Assembly: GCA_039934635.1 (NCBI GenBank)
Contig: JBDTLT010000009.1
Location: 1-64,000, forward strand
Length of the DNA stretch: 64,000 bases
Direction of reading: 5' to 3'
Source: DATLFA01 sp039934635
GTDB lineage: Bacteria; Actinomycetota; Acidimicrobiia; Acidimicrobiales; WLNW01
Shown here: in pieces, positions 54,943 through 63,501 of the stretch
Position numbering within the stretch: position 1 is the first letter of the stretch
Layout of the letters: each line of letters starts with the position of its first letter
Notes under the pieces: model-generated
Told to the model about the DNA's origin: nothing
Seen by the model: the letters and a program-made list of their open reading frames with translations, nothing else
The model's database searches: none
Translations under genes and position numbers: made by a program

Positions 54943-56140
54943 GAGGCCGAGCCACGAAACGCACCCGCAGTTCTTCGAACTTCTCGGCCGGTCCGAACGG
55001 TTCGCGACGGATCGGATCGGTTGTCACTTCGAGATCGCCGCACCGGCGCACCATGATCGGGATCGCCTCGGTGAGGTTCGCCCGCGCCAGCGCCTGGCCG
55101 AGACAGAAGTGGGGACCGTGGCCGAACGCGGCGTGACGATGATCGCCACGGCGAACGTCGAAGCGATGCGGATCGGCAAAGCGGGCCGGGTCGCGATTGG
55201 CCGCCTGTCGCGACACCAAGATCGTGTCGTCGACATCGAGATGTAGGCCGATGACATCGACCGGTGCGAGTGCCTTGCGCCGCGTGGAACGAAACGGCGG
55301 CGCGTAACGCAGGCACTCTTCGACGGCGTCGCGGTCGATCGACGGGTCGTCGTGCACGATCTGCGCTTGGTCGGGATGAGCAGAGAACAAGTAGGCGGCG
55401 TTGGAGATCGCGGCTTCGCTCGAGCCGACGGCGCCACCGATGATGTTGACCACCATCGCCAGCAGTTCATCGGGGGTCAGGCGGTCGCCTGCTTCTTCGA
55501 CGTGCACGAGTGCCGACACGAGGTCGTCGCCCGGGTCGCGGCGTCGGCGCTGTACGAGCCGATCGACGTATCCGTACAGCGCGACGATGCCATCATTGGC
55601 GCGCTGTTTGCGCTCGTCGGTCATCGGCCAGGCGAAGCCCTCGTCGGTGCCGACCATGAACGCCTGTATCTCGTCGCGATCGTGCTCGTCGATCCCGAGG
55701 AAGACGCAAATGCCATAGAGCGGAATGTCGTGGGCGTAATCGGCTATGACGTCCATCTCGCCCGCGCCGGCCACCGCATCGAGCAGCCGGTGCGCGTGCT
55801 CGCGCACGAGCGGCCGCACCCGCTGAACCTGCCGGGGCGTGAACGCCCGACCGACGAGCGCGCGTAGGCGCGTGTGATCGTCGCCCGGTTGCGCGTTGAG
55901 CGACAGACGCCGCCACTCACGGAACGGGCCCTCGGTGATACCGAGCCGATCGAGTGCATCGAGCCCGAGCGGTGCCATCGCGGGATGGCCCGACACGGTC
56001 TCGAGATCGTCGATCGACAACGTGACGGGCTCACCGGATTCGCTGACCGCGGTGCGTCCGCGCGCGCGTGCTTCGTCGAGCACCGGATACGGGTCTTGCC
56101 AGAACGCCGCACTGCGCAACGGCAAGGTCATCCGTGCCAT
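54926..56140 (-). CDS. Cytochrome P450 lacking the I-helix threonine pair
   Basis: A 404-aa P450 with EECLRYAPP (ExxR) and FGHGPHFCLG, haem ligand Cys346. In the I-helix it reads VGSSEAAIS where related P450s read VGGSETTMN, so the Thr pair that shuttles protons to the bound oxygen is replaced by Ala-Ala. The enzyme may rely on the substrate's own hydroxyl, as P450eryF does, or act as a peroxygenase. ATG 56140 lies 2 bases after the enoyl-CoA hydratase stop; the frame is open further but overlaps that gene. It is the second gene of the four-gene operon. Confidence 0.9.
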   Translation of the reverse strand: MARMTLPLRSAAFWQDPYPVLDEARARGRTAVSESGEPVTLSIDDLETVSGHPAMAPLGLDALDRLGITEGPFREWRRLSLNAQPGDDHTRLRALVGRAFTPRQVQRVRPLVREHAHRLLDAVAGAGEMDVIADYAHDIPLYGICVFLGIDEHDRDEIQAFMVGTDEGFAWPMTDERKQRANDGIVALYGYVDRLVQRRRRDPGDDLVSALVHVEEAGDRLTPDELLAMVVNIIGGAVGSSEAAISNAAYLFSAHPDQAQIVHDDPSIDRDAVEECLRYAPPFRSTRRKALAPVDVIGLHLDVDDTILVSRQAANRDPARFADPHRFDVRRGDHRHAAFGHGPHFCLGQALARANLTEAIPIMVRRCGDLEVTTDPIRREPFGPAEKFEELRVRFVARPRDDLG

Positions 56141-56142
56141 GG

Positions 56143-56955
56143 TCACCGATTGTGATACGAGGGATCGCGTCCCTCGGCCTTGGCCGCCTTGAACTCGCGG
56201 TAGTCGTCGGAGTGGTAGATCTGCGCTTCGAGGAGTGCCTCTTCTTCGATTGACTGCTGCACGAGGTGCGTAGCGATACGGCTCAGGTCGCGGCGGAACA
56301 GTTTGACGCTGAATGCCGGCAACTTGGCGATCTTGTGGGCCATCTCGAGCGCGGTGGCGTCGAGCTCGTCGTCGGTGACGACCCTCGACACGATGCCGTG
56401 CGCGAGTGCCTCGTGGGCCTCCATCACGCGGCCGGTGAGGGCCATGTCCGCGGCCAGCCCGTGGCCGGCAATCTGGAACAGGCGTGCGACGCCACCGGAG
56501 TCGGGGACCACACCGTGCATCAACTCGGGCAACCACAGCTTGGCCGTCTCGCCGGCGATGCGAAGGTCGCACAAGAGCGCCCGCTCGAACATGCCACCGA
56601 TGACCCAGCCTTTGAGCGACACGATGATCGGTGCCGGGCAACTGAACAGCATTTGCGTCCACCCATGACCGCGCTCGATGTGCTGCAGATGGCTCATGCC
56701 GCCGTCGCGGGCACCGCCGAGCTCGCGCAGATCGCGCCCCGAGGAGAACGATTTGCCATTGCCGCGCCAGATCACACAACGGATGTCGTCGCGCAGGTGA
56801 AGCTCGTAGAAAACCTCCCACAGCCGTCGATTGAAGGCGTCGGAGGCGGCGTTGTGGACCTCGGGTCGATTGTTACTGATGATCGCTACCGGCCCGTCGA
56901 AATCGAGGAGCACGGGCGGTGGCGGCAATTCGTCTTGCTTCGTTGGCGGCATCAT
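56143..56955 (-). CDS. Enoyl-CoA hydratase/isomerase family protein
   Basis: A 270-aa crotonase-fold protein, first gene of a four-gene minus-strand operon. It has VAIISNNRPEVHNA, the oxyanion segment GKSFSSGRDLRELGG and VKGWVIGGMFERALLCDLRIA. The C-terminal helices are normal. It likely acts on an unsaturated CoA ester in the same pathway as the following P450, amidohydrolase and SDR. It is divergent from the spermidine-synthase-like gene. Confidence 0.9.
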   Translation of the reverse strand: MMPPTKQDELPPPPVLLDFDGPVAIISNNRPEVHNAASDAFNRRLWEVFYELHLRDDIRCVIWRGNGKSFSSGRDLRELGGARDGGMSHLQHIERGHGWTQMLFSCPAPIIVSLKGWVIGGMFERALLCDLRIAGETAKLWLPELMHGVVPDSGGVARLFQIAGHGLAADMALTGRVMEAHEALAHGIVSRVVTDDELDATALEMAHKIAKLPAFSVKLFRRDLSRIATHLVQQSIEEEALLEAQIYHSDDYREFKAAKAEGRDPSYHNR

Positions 56956-57051
56956 TCCTCCGAACCCCGATCGACGTTACCGGAATCGCATTACACGAAC
57001 GAGCCGTCGACGACTCCTGCCTGATTGCCGCCACGCGCTAGAAACACCCGG

Positions 57052-59385
57052 ATGCGCAATCGGCTGGCGGTGGTACTGGGGCCGATCTTCGCGCTCACCG
57101 GGTTCTCTGCGCTCACGTTGCAGGTCGTGTGGCAGCGAGTCATCTCCCTGCATTCGGGCGTCGATCTGGCCTCGACCACGACGGTGGTCGCCGCATTCCT
57201 GGCCGGGTTGGGCTTCGGCAGCTTGTTGGGCGGATGGCTGGCCGACCGGCTCGGCCCCCGCCGTTCACTGATCGGCTTTGCGCTCGCCAACGTCGGCATC
57301 GGTGTCTTCGCGTGGATCAGCCTGTTGCTCTTCTACGACCTCTACCGCGAACTCGTGCCGCACCTCTCGAGCACCTTCGCGTCGTTCTGTTTCAACACCG
57401 CGATCCTTCTGGTGCCGACGACGTTGATGGGTCTGTCACTGCCACTCGTGGCGCGGGCGGTCACATCGACCGTCACCGACGCCGGCCCGTTGATCGGACG
57501 CATGTACGGCGTCAACACCATCGGTGCGGGTGCCGGCGCGGCCGTGGCCGGTTGGTACCTGCTCGGCACCTACGGCTTCGAGAACACCACGCGCATCGCG
57601 GGCACACTCAACGTGATCGCCGCGTTGTTGATCTACCTCGTGTATCGAGCCGCGGCGACAACATCGGCCGCAAGCGCGGGCGAACCTGTCGCCGCCGCAG
57701 TGATGACCGCGGCGCCCGCCGGCGGCAAGCGCGTCAGTGGAGGCGCGGGGCGCGAGCGCGTCTGGCCGTGGTTCGCCATCTACGGTCTCACCGGCGCCGT
57801 TGCGCTCGGGTTCGAGCAGTTGTTCTTCCGTGTCATCGACGCCGAGATGCGCTCCAACTCCTACAGCTTCGCCCACGTGCTCATGCTGTACCTCTTGCTC
57901 TTCGGCGTCGGCGCCGCGGTCGGGTCACGCCTGTTGCGACGCGGTGGCGATCCTCGCCGGTGGTTTCTCTGGATGCAGTTCGCGGTCGGCATCACCGCGC
58001 TTCTCGCGATTGTCATCCTCGTGCGGGTCCTCCCCCTGTCGGGGTATCTCGACGAGCAGCTGCGCAACTACTTCGCCGGCGAGGGCTACAACAGCGGCTT
58101 CGGCACCATCGACACCGTCAAAGACTGGGCAACGGTGGTCGGCGTCTACGGCGCGATCCCACTCGGGCTGATGGGTGCGCCGGTCTTGCTGATGGGCATG
58201 TCGTTCCCGTTCGTGCAAGCGATGGTCTCCGATCACGTCGATTCGCTCGGGCGCCGTACCGGCACGCTCATGTTCGCCAACATCGTGGGCAACGTCGTCG
58301 GCACGCTGCTCACCGGCTTCGTCCTCATCGACGTTTTCGGCACGGCGGGCACGTATCGCTTGTTGACGCTCGCGCTCGGCGTCGCCGGCGTCGCTGCCGC
58401 GTTGCTGACCGCACGACCCCGACGCGTCGCCGCAATGGCGTTGGTCGTCGTGTTGCTCGCCAGTGTCGTCGGGCTCTCTCCGTCGAATCATCGCCTCTGG
58501 GCCTTCATGCAGGGGGCCGACAACGACGAGGTGTTGATCGCCGAAGACCACGCGTGCGCCGCCACGGTCAAGTTCGAGGGCGAAAGGGCGCTGCTCTACA
58601 TCAACGCGTCGATCCAGAACGCGCATCCCTTCGACGACTTCCACGTGTTGATAGGGCTCGTGCCCGCATTGGCGCACCCGGATCCCGAGAGGGCGCTCGC
58701 GATCGGCCTCGGTATCGGATCGACCACCTACGGCATGTTGCGAGACCCACGCCTCGACGAGGTCGAAACGGTCGAGTTGTGCGGCGGTGAGTACGACCTC
58801 ATCCATCAACTCGCCGCGCGGGGCCGCACCGAGTTCTCCCTCATGCTCGACGATCCTCGCTACATCCAGGGCGTCGGTGACGGCCGCAAGTTCCTCCTCG
58901 AGCGCGACGATCGCTACGACATCATCACCGTCGACACGCTGCGCCCCACCTCGGCTTTCAGCGGCAGCCTGTATTCACGCGAGTTCTACGAATTGATCAA
59001 CACGCACCTCAACGACGACGGCATCGTTGCGCAGTGGGTCCCCACGCCGCGCGTCGCGAACACCGCGTCGCAGGTCTTCCCGTACGTCATCGCGTTCCGC
59101 GTCGACGACTACGACGAAGGATCCGTGTTCTTCGTCGGTAGCCGCTCGCCCATCGTGCTCGACCGATCGGCGATGATCAGTCGACTCGCGGCCGCGGCCC
59201 CCGGTTCGTTCACCGACGAGCAGCGGGGACGCCTCGAGCAGTTCATCGCCGCTGCGCCCACCTTCTGCTACACGAACGGCGCCGTCCTGACCGGCGTGGC
59301 GAGCGATCAAGAGAATCTCGACCTGCGTCCTCGCGACGAGTACTTCATCAACAACGACGCGGCAACCACTCTGCCCAAGTGCTGA
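57052..59385 (+). CDS. Membrane protein with C-terminal spermidine-synthase-like domain
   Basis: A 777-aa fusion. Residues 1 to about 480 carry 13-14 hydrophobic helices of MFS-like layout (GPIFALTGFSALTLQVVWQR, a typical opening of fused spermidine synthases). The C-terminal 290 residues are a Rossmann-type aminopropyltransferase/methyltransferase domain with LAIGLGIGSTTYGML in the nucleotide-binding position and YDIITVDTLRPTSAFSG. Substrate-binding Asp residues of true spermidine synthases are only partly kept, so actual polyamine synthesis is uncertain. ATG 57052 is preferred to an upstream TTG. It is monocistronic. Confidence 0.82.
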   Translation: MRNRLAVVLGPIFALTGFSALTLQVVWQRVISLHSGVDLASTTTVVAAFLAGLGFGSLLGGWLADRLGPRRSLIGFALANVGIGVFAWISLLLFYDLYRELVPHLSSTFASFCFNTAILLVPTTLMGLSLPLVARAVTSTVTDAGPLIGRMYGVNTIGAGAGAAVAGWYLLGTYGFENTTRIAGTLNVIAALLIYLVYRAAATTSAASAGEPVAAAVMTAAPAGGKRVSGGAGRERVWPWFAIYGLTGAVALGFEQLFFRVIDAEMRSNSYSFAHVLMLYLLLFGVGAAVGSRLLRRGGDPRRWFLWMQFAVGITALLAIVILVRVLPLSGYLDEQLRNYFAGEGYNSGFGTIDTVKDWATVVGVYGAIPLGLMGAPVLLMGMSFPFVQAMVSDHVDSLGRRTGTLMFANIVGNVVGTLLTGFVLIDVFGTAGTYRLLTLALGVAGVAAALLTARPRRVAAMALVVVLLASVVGLSPSNHRLWAFMQGADNDEVLIAEDHACAATVKFEGERALLYINASIQNAHPFDDFHVLIGLVPALAHPDPERALAIGLGIGSTTYGMLRDPRLDEVETVELCGGEYDLIHQLAARGRTEFSLMLDDPRYIQGVGDGRKFLLERDDRYDIITVDTLRPTSAFSGSLYSREFYELINTHLNDDGIVAQWVPTPRVANTASQVFPYVIAFRVDDYDEGSVFFVGSRSPIVLDRSAMISRLAAAAPGSFTDEQRGRLEQFIAAAPTFCYTNGAVLTGVASDQENLDLRPRDEYFINNDAATTLPKC

Positions 59386-59430
59386 AGGCTGCTACGTTCT
59401 CTTGATAATTCGGTGACCTTCGGAGGGGCT

Positions 59431-60147
59431 GTGGGACGCACGACAGGCCTACTCATCTCGTATGTGAAGTGCAATGTGCCCGCGGCCGAAGCCGAGTGGG
59501 CCGCGTGGTACGACGACACCCACCTACCCGATCTGCTGCGCGGTGACGACGCGCCCTGGGTGGTCACCCGCTGGGAGCTCACGCAAAAGCCGCAGCCCGG
59601 CATGCCTGGCATCGGCTTCAGCTATGTGACGATCTACGAGTTCGATCAGCCCGATGTGCTCGCGCAGGTCGAGCGACTGGTGGCCCGTGATCTGCGGTTG
59701 CGCAAGGACGGGCGCGTCCATCCCAACCACTCGGTGATCGACGCCCACGTCTTCACGGCCCACGGTGCCCACCGCGACAAGACCGAGCCGGGCCCCAACC
59801 TCAAGGGCCACATCCTGACCTACGTGCTGTGCAACGACCCCGAGGTCGAGCCCGAGTGGGACGAGTGGTACGACCGCGAGCACGTGCCCGACATGCTCGA
59901 ATCCGGTGCGTTCTCGGCCATGACGCGATGGGAGCGGGTGCCGCGCAATACCTATGGTGCACACCACATCACGCTCTACGACACGCATCTCGATTCGATT
60001 CAAGAAGCCGTCGACAAGTCAGCCGTGTCGCTGGCAAAGCTGACCGCGGCGGGTCGCAAGCACCGTTGCCACACGGGTGCCATGACGGTGATGTTGACCG
60101 GATCCGGTCGCTACGGAGGTAACGGACTCCACAAGAGCGATCTATGA
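59431..60147 (+). CDS. Tandem dimeric alpha/beta-barrel (EthD-like) protein
   Basis: A 238-aa protein built of two homologous halves. Each half has a strand followed by W-x-x-WYDD/WYDRxHxPDLL/ML: AEWAAWYDDTHLPDLL in the first and PEWDEWYDREHVPDML in the second, then VTRWE/MTRWE. This is the dimeric ferredoxin-like barrel seen in EthD and related accessory proteins. Such proteins support P450 or catabolic enzymes or bind small ligands. The second GTG, 59431, is chosen because GGAGGGG lies just before it. The next gene overlaps its stop by 4 bases. Confidence 0.8.
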   Translation: MGRTTGLLISYVKCNVPAAEAEWAAWYDDTHLPDLLRGDDAPWVVTRWELTQKPQPGMPGIGFSYVTIYEFDQPDVLAQVERLVARDLRLRKDGRVHPNHSVIDAHVFTAHGAHRDKTEPGPNLKGHILTYVLCNDPEVEPEWDEWYDREHVPDMLESGAFSAMTRWERVPRNTYGAHHITLYDTHLDSIQEAVDKSAVSLAKLTAAGRKHRCHTGAMTVMLTGSGRYGGNGLHKSDL

Positions 60148-61289
60148 GCGTGCGGCCATTTCGTATCGAGGTCCCGCAAGAGGTCCTCGACGATCTGCAT
60201 CGCCGCCTCGACGCCACCATCTGGCCGCAGACGATTCCCGGCGCCGGATGGGACTACGGCACCGACATCGACGAATTGCGCGCGCTCGCCGACCATTGGC
60301 GCCATGACTACGACTGGCGGCGCGTCGAAGCCGAGCTCAACCAGCTGCCGCAGTTCATCGTCACCGTCGACGGCATGGACGTCCATTGCATCCATGCAAA
60401 GGGCAAAGGCAGTAACGGCCGCGCCCTGGTGCTCACACACGGCTGGCCGAGCACCTTCTACGAACTGCACCGCCTGGTCGGGCCGTTGACCGACCCCGCT
60501 GCGCACGGCGCCGACGCCACTGCCGCGTTCGACGTCGTGATGCCCTCGCTGCCCGGCTACGGATGGTCGAGCGCGCCGACCACGCGCGGCTTCGGCGCCA
60601 ATCAGGTCGCCGATCTCTGGGTAAAGGTGATGGCCGAGTTGGGCTACGAACGATTCGGCTCGCACGGGGGCGACTGGGGTTCCGCGGTCACGACCGCACT
60701 CGGCGCGCGCCATCCCGATCGGCTGACGGGCATTCACGTCAACATGCTGGCGCCGCCGGTGGACGTGGCGTCGCTGACGCCCGAGCAGCGCGAGTGGTGG
60801 GACCGCGTGCTCGCCTATCGAGACCGCGAGTGGGGCTACGTCCATCTCCAACGCACCAAGCCGCAAACCGCGTCGTTCGCGCTGACCGATTCACCCGTCG
60901 GACTCGCCGCGTGGATCCTCGAGAAGTGGTGGCGCTGGAGCGACATCGACGACGAGCACGGCCGCCGGGTGCTCTCGCGCCGCTACACGCTGGACGAGTT
61001 GATCACCACGATCATGATCTATTGGGTCACGCGCACGATCGGCCCGTCACTGCGCATGTACTACGAGACCTTCTCCGCGATGAACCTCATCGCGCAGCCG
61101 GGCCGCATCGAGGTGCCCTTCGGTATGGCCGCGTTCAAGGAGATGAATCGTGCGCCACGGGAACTGGCCGAAGCGCACTACGACATCCGCCGCTGGACGG
61201 TGATCGACGACGGCGGGCATTTCCCCGGTCTCGAAAATCCGGTGGCGCTGGCGCACGAGATTCGCGAGTTCTTCCGCGAATTGAGCTGA
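60144..61289 (+). CDS. Epoxide hydrolase (EHN-containing alpha/beta-hydrolase)
   Basis: A 381-aa hydrolase that adds water to an epoxide. The N-terminal EHN domain (FRIEVPQEVLDDLHRRL) precedes the alpha/beta core with oxyanion motif HGWP, nucleophile Asp in HGGDWGS, the cap-domain tyrosines and the triad His in DGGHFPGLE. It starts within the stop of the EthD-like gene (ATGA), so it is in the same operon. It may detoxify or process epoxides made by the nearby P450s. Confidence 0.92.
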   Translation: MSVRPFRIEVPQEVLDDLHRRLDATIWPQTIPGAGWDYGTDIDELRALADHWRHDYDWRRVEAELNQLPQFIVTVDGMDVHCIHAKGKGSNGRALVLTHGWPSTFYELHRLVGPLTDPAAHGADATAAFDVVMPSLPGYGWSSAPTTRGFGANQVADLWVKVMAELGYERFGSHGGDWGSAVTTALGARHPDRLTGIHVNMLAPPVDVASLTPEQREWWDRVLAYRDREWGYVHLQRTKPQTASFALTDSPVGLAAWILEKWWRWSDIDDEHGRRVLSRRYTLDELITTIMIYWVTRTIGPSLRMYYETFSAMNLIAQPGRIEVPFGMAAFKEMNRAPRELAEAHYDIRRWTVIDDGGHFPGLENPVALAHEIREFFRELS

Positions 61290-61320
61290 TCGGCCCCTCA
61301 AACCCTCCACCCAAGCGCCG

Positions 61321-62295
61321 ATGGCTACCCACTTCTGGCGCGCACCCGGCCAGGGCGCCGAGCAGACGGTGGAGAGGCACATGCGACGGTCGAAGCGACT
61401 CGCGACGCAGACGGGCCGATTCGGGCCCGTGCCCCTGTCGTTTCGATTCTTCGACCAGGGCGAATGGGACACCTTCAACGATCTCGTCCGGCGCGAGCTC
61501 GCTGTCCAGGGCTACACCGCCGAGTTCGCGGCGCCTGGTGAAGTGACGCTGCCCGAGATGCAGATCACCCTCGGACTCGTCAACCTCGCGCAGCAATGCC
61601 GACAGGCCGATGACGTCGAGTGGGCGCCCATCGTGGCTCATCACATCACGCGCATCCCCCGCATCGACGAGATGCCGACCGACAAGAGCAAGGTGCTCCC
61701 GGCACTGCGCGTGCTGCTCGTACCGGACGACTACCTGCCCACCGACATCGCCACGCTGCAGATGCCTTACGCCGAGAGCGTGATCGCGACGGTAGTCGCC
61801 GACCTGCCGGCGTCGGTCCGGTCACTCGCACCGACCGATCTCGTCGACTGGGACATGAGCGAGCAGGAGATCTGGGAACGAGCGTGGGCGAACACGCGCC
61901 GCCATCCCGAGCCGATCGATGTCGCGACCATCGAGATCGCCGGCGGACCGATGACGGTCGTGCACGGAGAACACTTCTACACCGCCAGCCGCGTGCGCTG
62001 GCTCGAAGACCTCGTCGGGCCGGTCGGTCCGTTCGGTGCGCTGGTCGCCCTGCCTCGGCGCAGCACGCTGCTCGTGCACGTCATACGCGATGCCGACGTC
62101 ATGAACGCCGTCGAGCCACTGGTCCTCAACGCGCGGCTCTTGCACCTCGAAGGTCCGCGCTCGGTGAGTGCGCACGTGTACTGGTGGCGTGACGGCCAGT
62201 TGCGCTGGGTGCCGACGATCTTCGACGAGGACGACGACAGCGTCGAGTTCCATCCCCCACCCGATCTCGCCCAGGTGCTCGCCTTCGTCGCCTAA
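61321..62295 (+). CDS. Uncharacterised 324-aa protein, distantly like DUF1444/YtpQ
   Basis: A soluble protein without signal or membrane segments. VLPALRVLLVPDDYLPT, VVADLPASVRSLAPTDLVDW and EIWERAWANTRR resemble the layout of the YtpQ/UPF0354 group, in which a ligand- or protein-binding alpha/beta domain is repeated, but the similarity is weak and by eye. Function is unknown. It follows the epoxide hydrolase by 31 bases and precedes a P450 by 9 on the same strand, so it is probably co-transcribed with them. Confidence 0.65.
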   Translation: MATHFWRAPGQGAEQTVERHMRRSKRLATQTGRFGPVPLSFRFFDQGEWDTFNDLVRRELAVQGYTAEFAAPGEVTLPEMQITLGLVNLAQQCRQADDVEWAPIVAHHITRIPRIDEMPTDKSKVLPALRVLLVPDDYLPTDIATLQMPYAESVIATVVADLPASVRSLAPTDLVDWDMSEQEIWERAWANTRRHPEPIDVATIEIAGGPMTVVHGEHFYTASRVRWLEDLVGPVGPFGALVALPRRSTLLVHVIRDADVMNAVEPLVLNARLLHLEGPRSVSAHVYWWRDGQLRWVPTIFDEDDDSVEFHPPPDLAQVLAFVA

Positions 62296-62304
62296 CTTGG
62301 TGGC

Positions 62305-63501
62305 ATGATCGTCGTCGACACCACGGATCTCGCGTTCTCGCGTGATCCGCACGAGATCTTGCGCCAGGCGCGGGTCCGCAGCCCGATTGCTTTCGATGCG
62401 TTCGGCACGCCGATGCTCTTGCGCTATGCCGACGTCGATGCGGCGCTCAAAGATCCGCGCTTCGTGAACGACTACGACGTGCTCATCACGCGGCACGGCA
62501 TCACGAGCGGGCCGTTGTACGACTGGTGGAAGCTGGCGATGCTCAACACCAATCCGCCGGTGCACACACGGTTGCGCAGCCTTGCGAGCCGGGCGTTCAC
62601 CCCACGCGCCGCGAACGGCACGCGTGCCCGCATGCGGGCACTGACCGTCGAGCGCCTGCAGGTCTACGACGGCCGCGATTCGATCGATCTGATCGACGAC
62701 ATCACCGAATCACTGCCGCTCACCATCGTCTGCGACATGATCGGCGTGCCTCGCGACGATCACGGGGCATTCCACCAATGGGTGGCCGACATCGGGCTGA
62801 TGTTCTCCGACTCGATCCCCGACGAGAATCGCGTTCGCGCCGAACACGCGATGTTCGCGTTAGGCGACTACGTCGTGGCGATGATCGAGCACAGGCGGCG
62901 CGCCCCCGACGAGTCACTGATGAGCATGCTCATCGCCGCCGAAGAAGGGGGCGATCGACTGAGCTATGACGAACTGGTCGCACTCGTGGTCAACCTGATG
63001 CTCGGCGCACTCGACACTTCGCGCAGCGCACTGTCGATCGGGCTGTGGCTGCTGTGGACGCACGGGTTGCGCACTGTCACACCCGCGTTGATCGAAGAGA
63101 TCCTGCGCTACGAGCCGCCGTCGGGTGAATTACGGCGCACGGCCGGCGAAGATTTCGAGCTGTGCGGCGTACCCGTCAAAGCCGGCACGAGCGTGGCGTT
63201 GTCGGTGATGGCGGCCAACCGCGATGCATCCGCCTACGACGATGCCGACGACTTCGTCGCCGATCGCTACGAAGCCGGCCCGAGCGCGAAGGCCACAACC
63301 AAGCCACACCTCACGTTCGGCAGAGGATCGCACTTCTGCCTCGGCCAAGCGATCGCGCGCGTCGAGATGCACGAAGTGCTCGACGTCATCCTCACTCGCT
63401 ATCCCGATCTCGAGGTGCTGACCGACTCGCCACAGTGGGTACCATTCCTGCGGGTGCGCCGGTTCGAGCAGTTGCCGGTTCGGTTGGGTGATCCGTCGTG
63501 A
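62305..63501 (+). CDS. Cytochrome P450
   Basis: A 398-aa P450 with EEILRYEPP (ExxR), an I-helix reading GALDTS and a haem loop FGRGSHFCLG with the ligand at Cys345. The acid-alcohol pair is Asp-Thr, unlike the Ala-Ala of the P450 at 54926. The C-helix region has NTNPPVHTRLRSLASRAF (family norm: DPPxHTRLRxLV). Its stop overlaps the amidase start (GTGA at 63498-63501). The substrate is unknown. Confidence 0.92.
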   Translation: MIVVDTTDLAFSRDPHEILRQARVRSPIAFDAFGTPMLLRYADVDAALKDPRFVNDYDVLITRHGITSGPLYDWWKLAMLNTNPPVHTRLRSLASRAFTPRAANGTRARMRALTVERLQVYDGRDSIDLIDDITESLPLTIVCDMIGVPRDDHGAFHQWVADIGLMFSDSIPDENRVRAEHAMFALGDYVVAMIEHRRRAPDESLMSMLIAAEEGGDRLSYDELVALVVNLMLGALDTSRSALSIGLWLLWTHGLRTVTPALIEEILRYEPPSGELRRTAGEDFELCGVPVKAGTSVALSVMAANRDASAYDDADDFVADRYEAGPSAKATTKPHLTFGRGSHFCLGQAIARVEMHEVLDVILTRYPDLEVLTDSPQWVPFLRVRRFEQLPVRLGDPS

